64,000 nucleotides of DNA from an uncultured Saprospiraceae bacterium (GCA_937980645.1 CALJPQ010000020.1:1-64000), one strand, 5' to 3'. Positions 8,551 through 19,589 are shown, counted from the stretch's first letter. Notes: generated by a model from the letters alone, not told the origin. Numbers and translations: made by a program.

Positions 8551-8805
8551 TCAAGCCTCTTCCTGCACACCCGATACGAGCAGGGAGATCTCATTGTTGA
8601 GCATTTCCACAAAGCCGCCCTGAATGCGGAAGGTTTTCTTCTGGCCATTGGGCAGCGTCAGACGCACTTCGCCCGGCTCAAGCGAGGAGACGATAGGAGC
8701 GTGGTTTTCCAGCATTTCAAACGAACCGGCACTGCCGGGCACACGGACGGCCTTCACCGCGCCGGAGAAAATTTCTTGTTCGGGAGAGAGGATAACGATG
8801 TGCAT
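8551..8805 (-). CDS. atpC: F-type ATP synthase epsilon subunit (short form)
   Basis: 84 residues matching the N-terminal beta-sandwich of F1 epsilon: MHIVILSPEQEIFSGAVKAV, GSFEMLENHAPIVSSLEPGEV, and IQGGFVEMLNNEISLLV. The C-terminal two-helix domain that makes the usual protein about 130-140 aa is absent. Such short epsilons are known in Bacteroidota and should lack the inhibitory extended state. It lies 75 bp downstream of atpD on the same strand with a hairpin between them. The remaining ATP synthase genes are not in the window, consistent with the split atp loci of the phylum. Confidence 0.92.
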   Translation of the reverse strand: MHIVILSPEQEIFSGAVKAVRVPGSAGSFEMLENHAPIVSSLEPGEVRLTLPNGQKKTFRIQGGFVEMLNNEISLLVSGVQEEA

Positions 8806-8828
8806 AATTCCTCCAGGAAAAAATCAAA

Positions 8829-8867
8829 GAGGCGAGGCAGCAGCGCTTGCGGCTTCCGCCTCGCCTC
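8829..8867 (-). terminator. Intercistronic hairpin between atpD and atpC
   Basis: A perfect 10-bp inverted repeat (gaggcgaggc at 8829-8838, gcctcgcctc at 8858-8867) with a 19-nt loop lies in the atpD-atpC spacer. There is no T run after it in the direction of transcription, so it may be a processing or attenuating stem rather than a full terminator. Confidence 0.45.
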
Positions 8868-8880
8868 AGATGAAATAGGG

Positions 8881-10777
<1,897 letters not shown>

Positions 10778-12247
10778 ATGGTTCTACAACAGGTTATTCT
10801 CGCTCGATGGGTATGGCTGTTTCTCGGCACTTTCCTCTCAATTTCAGTTTATGCGCAGCAACAAGACGACACGGAACTTCCTGACCTGGAAGACTCCACG
10901 GCCTTTGCCCTGACGCCAAAAGGCGCCTATGCGTACCCGTTGCCCACAGAGGCAGAGGTGCGCCAGCGCCTGGGAAAATTGCGCGGGTGCTTAGAACTCA
11001 AGACCACCCCGGCCGTTCAGGCATACTTGCGCACCTACCTGCAGCATCGGCCCGAAAAGGCCCGCCAGATTTTGGGCCGCCGCCTGACCTATTTCCCTAT
11101 TTTTGAAGAAAAACTCAAGGAGCACGGCCTGCCCACCGACCTGAAGTACCTGGCGGTAGTGGAGTCGGCGCTCAACCCGCGTGCAGTCTCGCGTGCCGGC
11201 GCGGTAGGCCTCTGGCAGTTTATGCCCTTTACCGGGCGCGACTACAATTTGCGCCAAAACGGCGCAGTGGACGAGCGCAGCGACCCGGTCAAAAGCACGG
11301 AAGCCGCCGTGCAGTATCTGAAAGACCTCTACCGGCAATACAACGACTGGGCGCTGGCTTTAGCGGCCTACAACAGCGGCCCAGGCCGGGTAAATGCGGC
11401 CATCAAACGCGCCCATAGCCGCAATTTCTGGGTCATCCAGCGCTATTTGCCCAAGGAGACGCGCAACTATGTGCCGGCTTTCATCGCCGCCACCTACTTG
11501 TGCAACTACTTCTACGTGCACGGCGTAGAACCTATCGAACCCGACCCCGACGAACAACTCACTACCTATCTGCGCGTTCATGAAGCCGTCACCTTCCAGG
11601 ACATCATGGACGCCACAGGAGTGGCTTACTCCACTTTGGCCGAGTTGAATGCCGGTTTCAAACGCTTCTATGTGCCACAGGACGACGAAGGGCACTACGT
11701 ATTGCTGCCCTTGCGCGTCATGCCGGCTTTTCTGCGCTACCTCAATGGTCTGGGGGGGCGCAAATATGCCATTGAGTCGCTCAAAGCGAATTCCAATACC
11801 AATATCGGTGATGGCCGCTACTGGCAGCTGACCGTAACCATCAACCAGGCCGACCAGGTCGAGCGCGTGGCTGCCATGCTGGGCTGCCACCCCGAACACC
11901 TCAGAGCCTGGAACCAGCTGACCGACGACGTCATACCCGCCGGCCAGCGCATCGTGGTGTGGCGCCCGGTATATGTGTTCAAGCATACGCCACTGCGCAT
12001 CGAAGCGCCCAATGCCGCTGCTAATACCGCTGAAACACCCGGCGCTACTGCCGCACCTGCCGCTGCCGTAGTGCGCCGCGAGGAAGCCGACAAGTATAAG
12101 CGATACCTATACCACACCGTGCAACGCAACGAATGCCTGGAAGACATCGCCCGACAGTACGGCACGCCCGTGGAAACTCTGCGCCGACTCAATAACAATT
12201 GCGAAGGGCTGTGCGTAGGTATGAAAATAAAGGTGAAAGAGATGTAA
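10778..12247 (+). CDS. MltD-like membrane-bound lytic transglycosylase with LysM domains
   Basis: 489 residues with an N-terminal signal/anchor segment (hydrophobic stretch at residues 10-26). The SLT catalytic domain spans about 105-255: the catalytic Glu129 lies in LAVVESALNPRAVSRAGAVG, followed by LWQFMPFTGRDY, DPVKSTEAAVQYLKDL and LALAAYNSGPGRVNAAI. A degenerate LysM-like segment sits near 350-400, and a clear LysM domain ends the protein (HTVQRNECLEDIARQYGTPVETLRRLNNN). An Ala/Pro-rich linker precedes the last domain. It should cleave the peptidoglycan glycan strand to 1,6-anhydroMurNAc products in the periplasm. The TTG start 15 nt upstream is less likely than ATG 10778. Confidence 0.9.
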   Translation: MVLQQVILARWVWLFLGTFLSISVYAQQQDDTELPDLEDSTAFALTPKGAYAYPLPTEAEVRQRLGKLRGCLELKTTPAVQAYLRTYLQHRPEKARQILGRRLTYFPIFEEKLKEHGLPTDLKYLAVVESALNPRAVSRAGAVGLWQFMPFTGRDYNLRQNGAVDERSDPVKSTEAAVQYLKDLYRQYNDWALALAAYNSGPGRVNAAIKRAHSRNFWVIQRYLPKETRNYVPAFIAATYLCNYFYVHGVEPIEPDPDEQLTTYLRVHEAVTFQDIMDATGVAYSTLAELNAGFKRFYVPQDDEGHYVLLPLRVMPAFLRYLNGLGGRKYAIESLKANSNTNIGDGRYWQLTVTINQADQVERVAAMLGCHPEHLRAWNQLTDDVIPAGQRIVVWRPVYVFKHTPLRIEAPNAAANTAETPGATAAPAAAVVRREEADKYKRYLYHTVQRNECLEDIARQYGTPVETLRRLNNNCEGLCVGMKIKVKEM

Positions 12248-12453
12248 AAGCCAGCCCGGCTCAAGCCCGGCAACGAAGTGCCTAGTGCCTAGCGCCTTTC
12301 TTTGCAACGAAGCGGGAGGGCTTTTTTTTCTTCAGCAAAACGCCCTTTTTGCGACCTTTGCCCATGCAATAACCAACATGGCGCTGCTGCTGTGTCAGCA
12401 CCAATGCTGTGGCGTTATTCGCTTTCTAATTACCTGTAAAATCATCCTCCCAC

Positions 12454-13227
12454 ATGACAAGAGCGCTACTTATCGAAGACGAACCTGAAGGGTTGGCCAA
12501 CCTGACTAACATGCTCCACAAGTATTGCCCGGAGGTAGAAATTGTAGCCACCGGCGGCTCTAATGCTGACCTGCTTCGGCTGACCGAAGGCGAACGCAGT
12601 AAGCAGTACGACGTAGCCTTCTTAGACATCAACCTGCCCGACGGGCTGGTGTTCCGCGGATTGGAAAAAATCCACGATATCCCCTTCGACATCGTTTTCG
12701 TAACCGCCTACGACGAGTATGCCCTCACGGCCTTCGACTTTGCGGCCATTGATTATGTGCTCAAACCCATCGAGGCCGACGACCTGCGCCGCGCGGTGGG
12801 CCGTTCACGCATCAATCGCTTCAACGGTAACACCAAAGCCCGCGTCGAACTGCTCCAGCAGAACTACGCCGCCAACTCGCCCACTGCCTTAGAAAAAATC
12901 GGCGTCGCCGGCTTAGATGGCGTCCACTTCGTACGGCTCGATGAAATCGTCCGCCTCGAGGCCGAGGACAACTACACCCATTTTATCCTCAGCAACGGCC
13001 AGCGCATCACGGCCAGCAAAACCATCAAAGCTTACGAAGACACCCTCAAATCGCTCAAATTCGTGCGCGTGCACAAACGGCACATCGTCAACATGCGCTT
13101 CATGAAAACCTACATCAAAGGCGAAGGCGGCTTCTTGAAGCTGGAAAACGGCGAAACCATCGAAGTCTCGCGCCGCAAAAAAGCGCCCCTGCTCGAAGCC
13201 ATGCGCCAGATTTACGGCGAAATCTGA
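12454..13227 (+). CDS. LytTR-family DNA-binding response regulator
   Basis: 257 residues. The N-terminal receiver domain has the acidic pocket LIEDE, the phosphoacceptor Asp58 in YDVAFLDINLPDG, the switch Thr/Ala in VFVTAYDEYAL and Lys in DYVLKPIEADD. The C-terminal LytTR domain covers about 150-255 (VRLEAEDNYTHFIL, LKSLKFVRVHKRHIVNM, IEVSRRKK). Such regulators are usually paired with a 7TM/5TM histidine kinase of the LytS/YehU type; none is encoded next to it here, so its sensor must lie elsewhere. No autoregulatory site could be identified. Confidence 0.93.
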   Translation: MTRALLIEDEPEGLANLTNMLHKYCPEVEIVATGGSNADLLRLTEGERSKQYDVAFLDINLPDGLVFRGLEKIHDIPFDIVFVTAYDEYALTAFDFAAIDYVLKPIEADDLRRAVGRSRINRFNGNTKARVELLQQNYAANSPTALEKIGVAGLDGVHFVRLDEIVRLEAEDNYTHFILSNGQRITASKTIKAYEDTLKSLKFVRVHKRHIVNMRFMKTYIKGEGGFLKLENGETIEVSRRKKAPLLEAMRQIYGEI

Positions 13228-13413
13228 GGCAGAGGATGGTATGCACAGGTGAAATGGTCCTTCCGGCGAAAGCCCTGTTGGCCATTAGTCCCGACCCTAC
13301 GCAAGGCTATTCCAGGGCAAAAGATTAGAAGACTGCAGAGGGCCCAGAAGGTCGCAGAGGGGTTTGTTCTGGCCTGCTCTCGTTTTTTATTTCCCATTTT
13401 TCATTTCCCATCC

Positions 13414-15180
13414 ATGTCTGTTTTAGCACTCCTGCGTAAGCGCATGCTTGAGAAAGGGCTGGACGCTTACGTCATTCCCGCTACCGACCCGCACCAAAGC
13501 GAATACGTGCCCGACCACTGGCGGGTGTTGCGCTGGGCTTCGGGCTTTACCGGCTCGGCAGGCACACTCGTTGTTACCCGAGATTTTGCTGGACTCTGGA
13601 CAGACAGCCGCTATTTCGTACAGGCCGAACAACAACTGGCCGGTAGCGGTATCGAGCTGATGCGCATGCGCGTGCCACACACCCCCGAATTTGCCCAGTG
13701 GCTGGCTCAACGCCTGCCCGCCGGCGCTACGGTAGGTATGGACGGTAACCTGCTTTCCAAAGCCTGGTACCAGCAAATGGAAAACTACACCCGACCGCGC
13801 GGCATTCAATTAGACCCACACGCCGACCTCGCCGCCGAACTGTGGAGCGACCGGCCACCGCTACCTCAAGCGCCGGTGTGGGAACATCCGCTGCGCTTCG
13901 CTGCCCTTGCGCGCACCGAAAAACTGACCCGCCTACGTCAGGCCATGCAGGAACAGGGCCTCACACACACCGCCCTGGCCAGCTTGGACGACATCGCTTG
14001 GCTCCTCAACCTGCGCGGCAACGACGTGGAGTACAATCCTGTGTTTACCGCCTACGCGCTCATTGGTCTGGAAAACGCCACCCTTTTCGTGGCCCCGCAA
14101 AAAATCGGCCCTGCCCTCAAACGCCGCCTTCAGCGCGACGGCGTGCGCACACTGCCCTACGACGCCTGGCGCGAGCACCTGCGCCAACTGCCCGCAAACA
14201 GCGTCGTGCTCATAGACCCGCGCCGTGTTAGTCAAAACCTCGCCGCCGCCCTGCCCCCTTTAGCAGCCGTGCGCGAAGGCACCAACCTAACTACGCTGCT
14301 CAAAGCCACCAAAACCGCTGCCGAATTGCAGCACATCCGCCAGACAATGGTGCGCGACGGCGTCGTGCTGACGAAATTCTTCTATTGGCTGACGCAAACC
14401 GTTGGCCGCCAACGCCTTACCGAGCGCATGGCCCAGGAAAAACTCCAAGCCCTACGCCTGCAGCAACCGCACTGCCGGGGCGAAAGCTTCGGCCCTATTT
14501 CGGCTTACGGCCCCAATGCCGCTCTGCCGCATTACAGCGCCACTCCTGAAAGCGATGCCGAACTGCGCCCTGAAAGCATCTACCTGCTCGACTCCGGTGG
14601 CCAATACCTGAGCGGTACCACCGATACCACGCGCGTCATTGCCCTGGGGCCTTGCCCCGACGAAGTGCGCCAGGACTATACGCTCGTGCTCAAAGGCCTC
14701 ATCGCCGTCTCTACGTTGCGCTTCCCGGCAAGCACGCGCGGCTACCAAATGGACGTGCTGGCTCGCCTGCCCCAGTGGCAGCGCGGCATCAACTTCGGAC
14801 ATGGCACCGGACACGGCGTGGGCTACTTCCTGTGCGTACACGAAGGCCCACAGGGCATCAGCCCCGGCCCCGTGGATGTGGCCTTCCAGCCCGGAATGAT
14901 TACATCCGTCGAACCGGGCATCTACCGCCCGGGCAAACACGGTATCCGCATCGAAAACTTGGTGTGCTGCGTCGAGGCCGAACGCACCGAATTTGGCGAA
15001 TTCCTCGCCTTTGAAACACTCACCATCGCCCCTATCTTCACGGATTTGGTGGATAAGAAACTGCTTACACCCGCCGAACGCACCTGGCTGCGCCAATACA
15101 ATCGCTGGGTGCAGCGCAAAATCGGACGCTACCTGACGGCCGAGGAACGCCAATGGCTAAGCCAAAATAGCCGAATTTGA
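13414..15180 (+). CDS. Aminopeptidase P family protein (Xaa-Pro aminopeptidase, M24B)
   Basis: 588 residues from ATG 13414. Two creatinase-like N-terminal domains (ATDPHQSEYVPDHW, SGFTGSAGTLVVT, LWTDSRYFVQAEQQ; second from about 160) precede a pita-bread M24 domain. The metal ligands are visible: two Asp in YLLDSGGQYLSGTTDTTRV, His in INFGHGTGHGVGYFLCVHEG, Glu in MITSVEPGIY and Glu in GIRIENLV. The length and three-domain plan match the eukaryote-like cytosolic APP found in many bacteria. It removes N-terminal residues that precede proline. The open frame extends upstream to 13249 without conserved sequence. Confidence 0.93.
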   Translation: MSVLALLRKRMLEKGLDAYVIPATDPHQSEYVPDHWRVLRWASGFTGSAGTLVVTRDFAGLWTDSRYFVQAEQQLAGSGIELMRMRVPHTPEFAQWLAQRLPAGATVGMDGNLLSKAWYQQMENYTRPRGIQLDPHADLAAELWSDRPPLPQAPVWEHPLRFAALARTEKLTRLRQAMQEQGLTHTALASLDDIAWLLNLRGNDVEYNPVFTAYALIGLENATLFVAPQKIGPALKRRLQRDGVRTLPYDAWREHLRQLPANSVVLIDPRRVSQNLAAALPPLAAVREGTNLTTLLKATKTAAELQHIRQTMVRDGVVLTKFFYWLTQTVGRQRLTERMAQEKLQALRLQQPHCRGESFGPISAYGPNAALPHYSATPESDAELRPESIYLLDSGGQYLSGTTDTTRVIALGPCPDEVRQDYTLVLKGLIAVSTLRFPASTRGYQMDVLARLPQWQRGINFGHGTGHGVGYFLCVHEGPQGISPGPVDVAFQPGMITSVEPGIYRPGKHGIRIENLVCCVEAERTEFGEFLAFETLTIAPIFTDLVDKKLLTPAERTWLRQYNRWVQRKIGRYLTAEERQWLSQNSRI

Positions 15181-15376
15181 CGCAAGCCGATGCGATCTCT
15201 TTAGCCACAAAGAGGCTTCGCCCGAAAGACACGGAGCGACTTCAGGCCCCTGACAGCGGGCATTCTACCCCAAAAAGCAGCGGCATTCGGCCCATCTCGT
15301 TGCATTAGCCAACAAAATTTGGCAGTATCGGCTTGATTTCCTTACTATTGTGCCGATTTTCATCGTTCCATCCGCC

Positions 15377-16267
15377 ATGCTCGACCTGTTGCAAGATCCC
15401 GTCCTGTTTGCCCTGCTGTGGACGATAGCCGTGCTGGCCGGTCTGCTTATCGGCTGGAACATGCGCGCTGCCTGGCCCGAACGCAACCTGGCCCGCCAGC
15501 TGGAACGAACCACCAACGAGCGTAACGCACTGGCCCGCCTGTACACCCAGGTCAAATACTACTACGACCTGCGCGAAGTGGACCTGCGCAAGGTTTCTTT
15601 GGAAGTGGGTAACTTACGGGATTTGGTGCAACAATATGAAAGCGAGCGCGCTGTGCTACTCAGCGCCGCCCAAGACTACACCACTCGCATGGAGCGCGCC
15701 GAAGCCGAAGTCGCCCGCCTGACCATGCAAGTGGCCGATTTAGAGGCTAATAACCGACGCCTGACAGAAGAAAACGAACGCCTGCTGAGCGACTTAGAAA
15801 ACCTGCATACCCAGTCTGCGGGCTGGCAACGCCTCCATACCGACTTCGCCACCGCTCAGCGCCGCCTGCAAGAACTGGAAGAGCGCAACCTCCTGCTCGA
15901 ACAGGAACGACGCCAACTGCGCGAACAGCTGGCCATCGCCCGTGCCCGCATCGAACAGCAACTGCGCGAATTGGAAGACCTCGCCCAACAAGTGCGCCAC
16001 CTCTCCGAAAGCGCCAGAGCCTCCGACGCCTTCTCCGAACCCTCCCAAACCCCACACCACGGCGACGACCTCACCCGAATAAACGGCATCACGCCCACCA
16101 TAGCCACCCGTCTGCGCGAACTGGGCTTCCACTCCTTCGTCCAAATAAGCCAGTGGGACGACGACGATATCCTCCAAATTGCTCGCGCCTTAGACATCTC
16201 TTTCGTCCGAATCGTTCAGGAAAACTGGGTCGGACAGGCCCAGGCGCTCGTCGCCGATATGCCGTGA
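15377..16267 (+). CDS. Membrane-anchored coiled-coil protein with C-terminal helix-hairpin-helix domain
   Basis: Not a named family. The 296-residue product has one N-terminal transmembrane helix (residues 8-26, FALLWTIAVLAGLLIGWNM). A roughly 180-residue coiled coil rich in Glu, Arg, Leu and Gln follows, then a short Ser/Pro linker. The last ~55 residues look like the HhH module seen after coiled coils in envelope proteins of this phylum (DDLTRINGITPTIATRLREL, then ISQWDDDDILQIARAL). The domain order suggests a membrane-tethered protein that could touch nucleic acid or another protein through the HhH; this is inference. GTG 15350 is an alternative start; ATG 15377 is preferred. Confidence 0.75.
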   Translation: MLDLLQDPVLFALLWTIAVLAGLLIGWNMRAAWPERNLARQLERTTNERNALARLYTQVKYYYDLREVDLRKVSLEVGNLRDLVQQYESERAVLLSAAQDYTTRMERAEAEVARLTMQVADLEANNRRLTEENERLLSDLENLHTQSAGWQRLHTDFATAQRRLQELEERNLLLEQERRQLREQLAIARARIEQQLRELEDLAQQVRHLSESARASDAFSEPSQTPHHGDDLTRINGITPTIATRLRELGFHSFVQISQWDDDDILQIARALDISFVRIVQENWVGQAQALVADMP

Positions 16268-16407
16268 GGCCTTTTGGGAAAACACAAGACTCTGAAACAG
16301 GTGAAAATATGCTGAAACCTTTTGCCCCGCCAATGCGGTAAAGGCCGCTTTTATCCAAATATCGGCTCGAAGGCCCAGTGCAAAGGCACACCCACGGAGA
16401 GACGCTC

Positions 16408-16415
16408 TACTTTTG
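16408..16415 (+). promoter_or_regulatory. -7 promoter box (TACTTTTG) 4 nt before the amidohydrolase start
   Basis: Exact TAnnTTTG match. Only four bases separate it from ATG 16420, so transcription would begin at or next to the start codon. This implies a leaderless mRNA and supports 16420 as the start. Confidence 0.55.
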
Positions 16416-16419
16416 CCCA

Positions 16420-19400
16420 ATGCTAAACCTGTCTGATGTTATGCGCTCTTGCTTTTACTGTTCCCTGTTTTGCCTTTTGCTGATGCAGCCGCTCTTCGTT
16501 GCTGCCCAGCCCACCTTCCCGCAAGCCGCCCCCTCCGACCAGCGCGACCGTGCCTATGCGTTCACCAACGCCACCATTTACCGCGACTACCAGACACGGC
16601 TCGACAGCGCCACGCTCATCATCCGAAAAGGCAAAGTAGAAGCCTGCGGCAAAGGCATTGCCATACCCAAAGACGCCGTCGTAGTGGATTGCTCCGGCAA
16701 AACCATCTACCCGGCTTTTATAGACGTGTATGGCGTCGGCTACGGCCTGCCCACCACACGTGCCGAGGCGCGCAATCCATTCACCGCTCCGCGTCAGGCG
16801 TATTCCACCAAAAAAGGTGCATACGCCTGGAACGAGTCGCTCAAACCCGAATTCAACGCCGCCGACGCCTTCTCTAACGACGATAAGGCTGCCACTGAAT
16901 GGCGCAAAATGGGCTTTGCCGCCCTGCTTACCCACCAGCCCGACGGCATCTCGCGCGGTACGGGCGCTCTGGTTGCCTTAGGTACCGAACGCGAGCACCA
17001 AACGCTCCTCCTCCCGCGTGCGGCACACTACCTGTCGCTGCGCCGCGGCAACACCGCCCAGAATTACCCCATCTCGCTCATGGGCGTCATCGCTCTGCTG
17101 CGTCAGACATATCTCGATGCAGAATGGTACCGCACCCACGGCGTCGCTGAAGAGCGCAACCTCTCGCTCGAAGCCTGGAACCGCCTGCAAGACTTGCCCC
17201 AAATCTTTGAGGCCGGAGACAAATTGGAAATCCTGCGCATCGCCCGTATCGGTCAGGAATTCAACCGAAAATACCTCGTCAAAACCGCTGGCGACGAATA
17301 CCAGCTGCTCAACGACATCAAAGCCGCCGGGCTGGTCGGCCTCATCGTGTCGCTCAATTTCCCCGACGCCCCTGACGCGCGCACGCCCTTCGATGCCGAA
17401 GACATCCCCTTCGCTGACCTGCTCCACTGGGAACTGGCGCCCGCCAACCCCGGCCGCGTAGCTGCCGCAGGCATCCCGTTTGCCCTCACCGCCGCCGACC
17501 TGACGGATAAAAAACAGTTCTGGCCAAACCTGCGCAAAGCCGTCGAATACGGCCTGTCGGAAACCGACGCCCTCAAGGCACTCACCTGGCAACCCGCGCA
17601 ATTCGCCCGCGCCTACGACCAATTGGGCAGCCTCGAACCCGGAAAATGGGCCAACTTTTTCATCGCCAGTGGCAACATCTTTAAAAACGACACCAAAATC
17701 CTCGAAACGTGGGCACAGGGCCAGCGCTTCGAGGTAACTGCCGAACCCGAGGCCAACCTCGCCGGTGTCTATCGCCTCACCGTGGATACCACCACCTACA
17801 CCCTCACCGTCAAGGGCAAGCCCGAAGCGCCCGAAGCCCAACTAATGCGCGCCGACAGCAGCACCATCAAAGCCAGCATAACCTTCAGCAACGGCTTAGT
17901 AACCCTCGCCTTCCAGCCCGACTCAACGAAAAAAGCTTTCTTTGCCCTCACCGGCGAAACCCGCGGCGACCGCTGGACGGGCCGCGCAACCACACCCGAA
18001 GGCTACTGGGTCAATTGGCGCGCCGAACGCACCGGCGACGCCCCCGCCGACCGCAGCCGACCCGAAAAAACACCTGAAAAGCCCCAACTGGGCGACGTCA
18101 TCTATCCCTTCGCGGCCTTTGGCCGAAAAGAGCGACCCACCGCCCAAACCTACCTCATCCGAAACGCCACCGTCTGGACCAACGAACGCGAAGGCATCCT
18201 GCGCAACACCGATGTGCTCATCTCCGGCGGCAAAATCCGCCGCATCGGCCGCAACCTGCCCGCCCAGGACGACGCCATCGTCGTTGACGGCACCGGCAAA
18301 CACCTGACCGCCGGCATCATTGACGAACACTCCCACATCGCCATCTCGCGCGGCGTCAACGAGGGCACTCAGGAGTCCAGCGCCGAAGTGCGCATCGGCG
18401 ACGTGGTAGACCCCGAAGACGTCAACATTTACCGACAACTGGCCGGCGGCGTTACCAGCTCGCATCTGCTGCACGGCTCGGCCAACCCCATCGGCGGCCA
18501 AACGCAACTCATCAAACTGCGCTGGGGCGTAACCCCCGAAGCCCTCAAATTTGAAGGCTGGCCCGGGCAAATCAAATTCGCCCTCGGTGAAAACGTCAAG
18601 CAAAGTAACTGGGGCGACAACCAGCGCACCCGATACCCCCAAACGCGCATGGGCGTAGAGCAGGTGTATGTGGACTACTTTACCCGCGCCCAGGAGTATG
18701 CCCGCCTCAAACGCTCCGGCAAACCCTACCGCAAAGACTTAGAAATGGAAGCCTTAGCCGAAATCCTCGAAGGCAAGCGCTTCATCACCTGCCACTCTTA
18801 CGTACAAAGCGAAATCCTCATGCTCATGCGCGTGGCCGAGCACTTCGGCTTCCGCGTCAATACCTTCACCCATATCCTCGAAGGCTACAAAGTGGCTAAA
18901 GAAATGCGCCAGCATGGCGTCGGCGCCAGTTCGTTTAGCGACTGGTGGGCTTACAAATTCGAGGTCTATCAGGCCATCCCTTACAACGCAGCCCTCCTGC
19001 ACCGCCAGGGCGTGCTGGTTGCGCTCAACTCTGACGATGCCGAAATGGCGCGCCGCCTCAACCAGGAAGCCGCCAAAGCCGTCATGTACGGCGGTGTGAG
19101 CGAAGAAGACGCCTGGAAAATGGTTACCCTCAACCCCGCCAAAATGCTCCGCGTGGACGACCGCGTCGGCAGCATCAAAGTGGGCAAAGACGCCGACGTT
19201 GTCCTCTGGAGCGAGCACCCCATGTCCATCTACGCCCACGCCGAAAAGACGTGGGTGGACGGCATCAAATACTACGACCAGGACGAAGACCGCCAACTGC
19301 GCGACGCTATGCGCCGCGAACGCGCCCGCCTGCTGGCCAAAGTGCAAGCCGAAAAGAAGCCCGGCGGCGAAGGCGGCGGACGCCCCAGCAACTTCCGCCC

Positions 19401-19452
19401 CCGCCAGGAACGCCACTACCACTGCGATACGCTGGAGGACGAAGGAAACTGA
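16420..19452 (+). CDS. Secreted two-domain amidohydrolase (imidazolonepropionase-like)
   Basis: 1010 residues with a signal peptide (hydrophobic run ending in PLFVAAQ). Two amidohydrolase modules are in tandem. The first (about 40-470) has the N- and C-terminal composite strands (AFTNATIYRDYQTRLDSATL, LGSLEPGKWANFFIASGN) but has DVYGVGYG where the metal-binding HxH should be. The second (about 590-970) is complete-looking: AGIIDEHSHIAIS with HxH, ITCHSYVQSEILM, NTFTHILEGYKVA, VALNSDDAEMARRLNQEA and VGSIKVGKDADVVLW. A Pro-rich linker separates them. It likely hydrolyses an amide or cyclic amide outside the cytoplasm; the substrate is unknown. A second ATG at 16441 is possible. Confidence 0.9.
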   Translation: MLNLSDVMRSCFYCSLFCLLLMQPLFVAAQPTFPQAAPSDQRDRAYAFTNATIYRDYQTRLDSATLIIRKGKVEACGKGIAIPKDAVVVDCSGKTIYPAFIDVYGVGYGLPTTRAEARNPFTAPRQAYSTKKGAYAWNESLKPEFNAADAFSNDDKAATEWRKMGFAALLTHQPDGISRGTGALVALGTEREHQTLLLPRAAHYLSLRRGNTAQNYPISLMGVIALLRQTYLDAEWYRTHGVAEERNLSLEAWNRLQDLPQIFEAGDKLEILRIARIGQEFNRKYLVKTAGDEYQLLNDIKAAGLVGLIVSLNFPDAPDARTPFDAEDIPFADLLHWELAPANPGRVAAAGIPFALTAADLTDKKQFWPNLRKAVEYGLSETDALKALTWQPAQFARAYDQLGSLEPGKWANFFIASGNIFKNDTKILETWAQGQRFEVTAEPEANLAGVYRLTVDTTTYTLTVKGKPEAPEAQLMRADSSTIKASITFSNGLVTLAFQPDSTKKAFFALTGETRGDRWTGRATTPEGYWVNWRAERTGDAPADRSRPEKTPEKPQLGDVIYPFAAFGRKERPTAQTYLIRNATVWTNEREGILRNTDVLISGGKIRRIGRNLPAQDDAIVVDGTGKHLTAGIIDEHSHIAISRGVNEGTQESSAEVRIGDVVDPEDVNIYRQLAGGVTSSHLLHGSANPIGGQTQLIKLRWGVTPEALKFEGWPGQIKFALGENVKQSNWGDNQRTRYPQTRMGVEQVYVDYFTRAQEYARLKRSGKPYRKDLEMEALAEILEGKRFITCHSYVQSEILMLMRVAEHFGFRVNTFTHILEGYKVAKEMRQHGVGASSFSDWWAYKFEVYQAIPYNAALLHRQGVLVALNSDDAEMARRLNQEAAKAVMYGGVSEEDAWKMVTLNPAKMLRVDDRVGSIKVGKDADVVLWSEHPMSIYAHAEKTWVDGIKYYDQDEDRQLRDAMRRERARLLAKVQAEKKPGGEGGGRPSNFRPRQERHYHCDTLEDEGN

Positions 19453-19455
19453 CTC

Positions 19456-19559
19456 TCGCCTCTGTCGTTCCGAGGCGACATCTTCCTCTGGAAGGTGTCG
19501 CCTCAGAGAGCGGTTGCTTTCGAGGTGTCACCTTCTCGTGCCTCGAAGAGGACACCTCG
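19456..19559 (-). repeat. Dispersed two-hairpin repeat, copy 1 (about 105 bp)
   Basis: The reverse complement of this 104-bp segment aligns with 27399-27503 with about 11 mismatches and one single-base gap (hand alignment). It contains two inverted repeats: gaggcgacatcttcc / ggaaggtgtcgcctc at 19472-19504 (15-bp arms, one wobble) and cgaggtgtc / gacacctcg at 19521-19559. It begins only a few bases after the amidohydrolase stop and ends about 20 bp before the next promoter. It is not coding: reading frames through it are accidental extensions. Confidence 0.85.
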
Positions 19560-19581
19560 GGCGTGGCCGTCTCAAAAGCCG

Positions 19582-19589
19582 TACCTTTG
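19582..19589 (+). promoter_or_regulatory. -7 promoter box (TACCTTTG) for the ATPase-nuclease gene
   Basis: Exact TAnnTTTG match 17 nt before ATG 19607 and just downstream of the two-hairpin repeat, so the gene has its own promoter and the repeat stays outside its transcript. Confidence 0.5.

Noticed and set aside
12364..12372. Leaderless mini-frame (ATG CAA TAA) after a GACCTTTG string ahead of the LytTR gene
   Set aside because: The box deviates from TAnnTTTG and the frame has only two codons; most likely chance.
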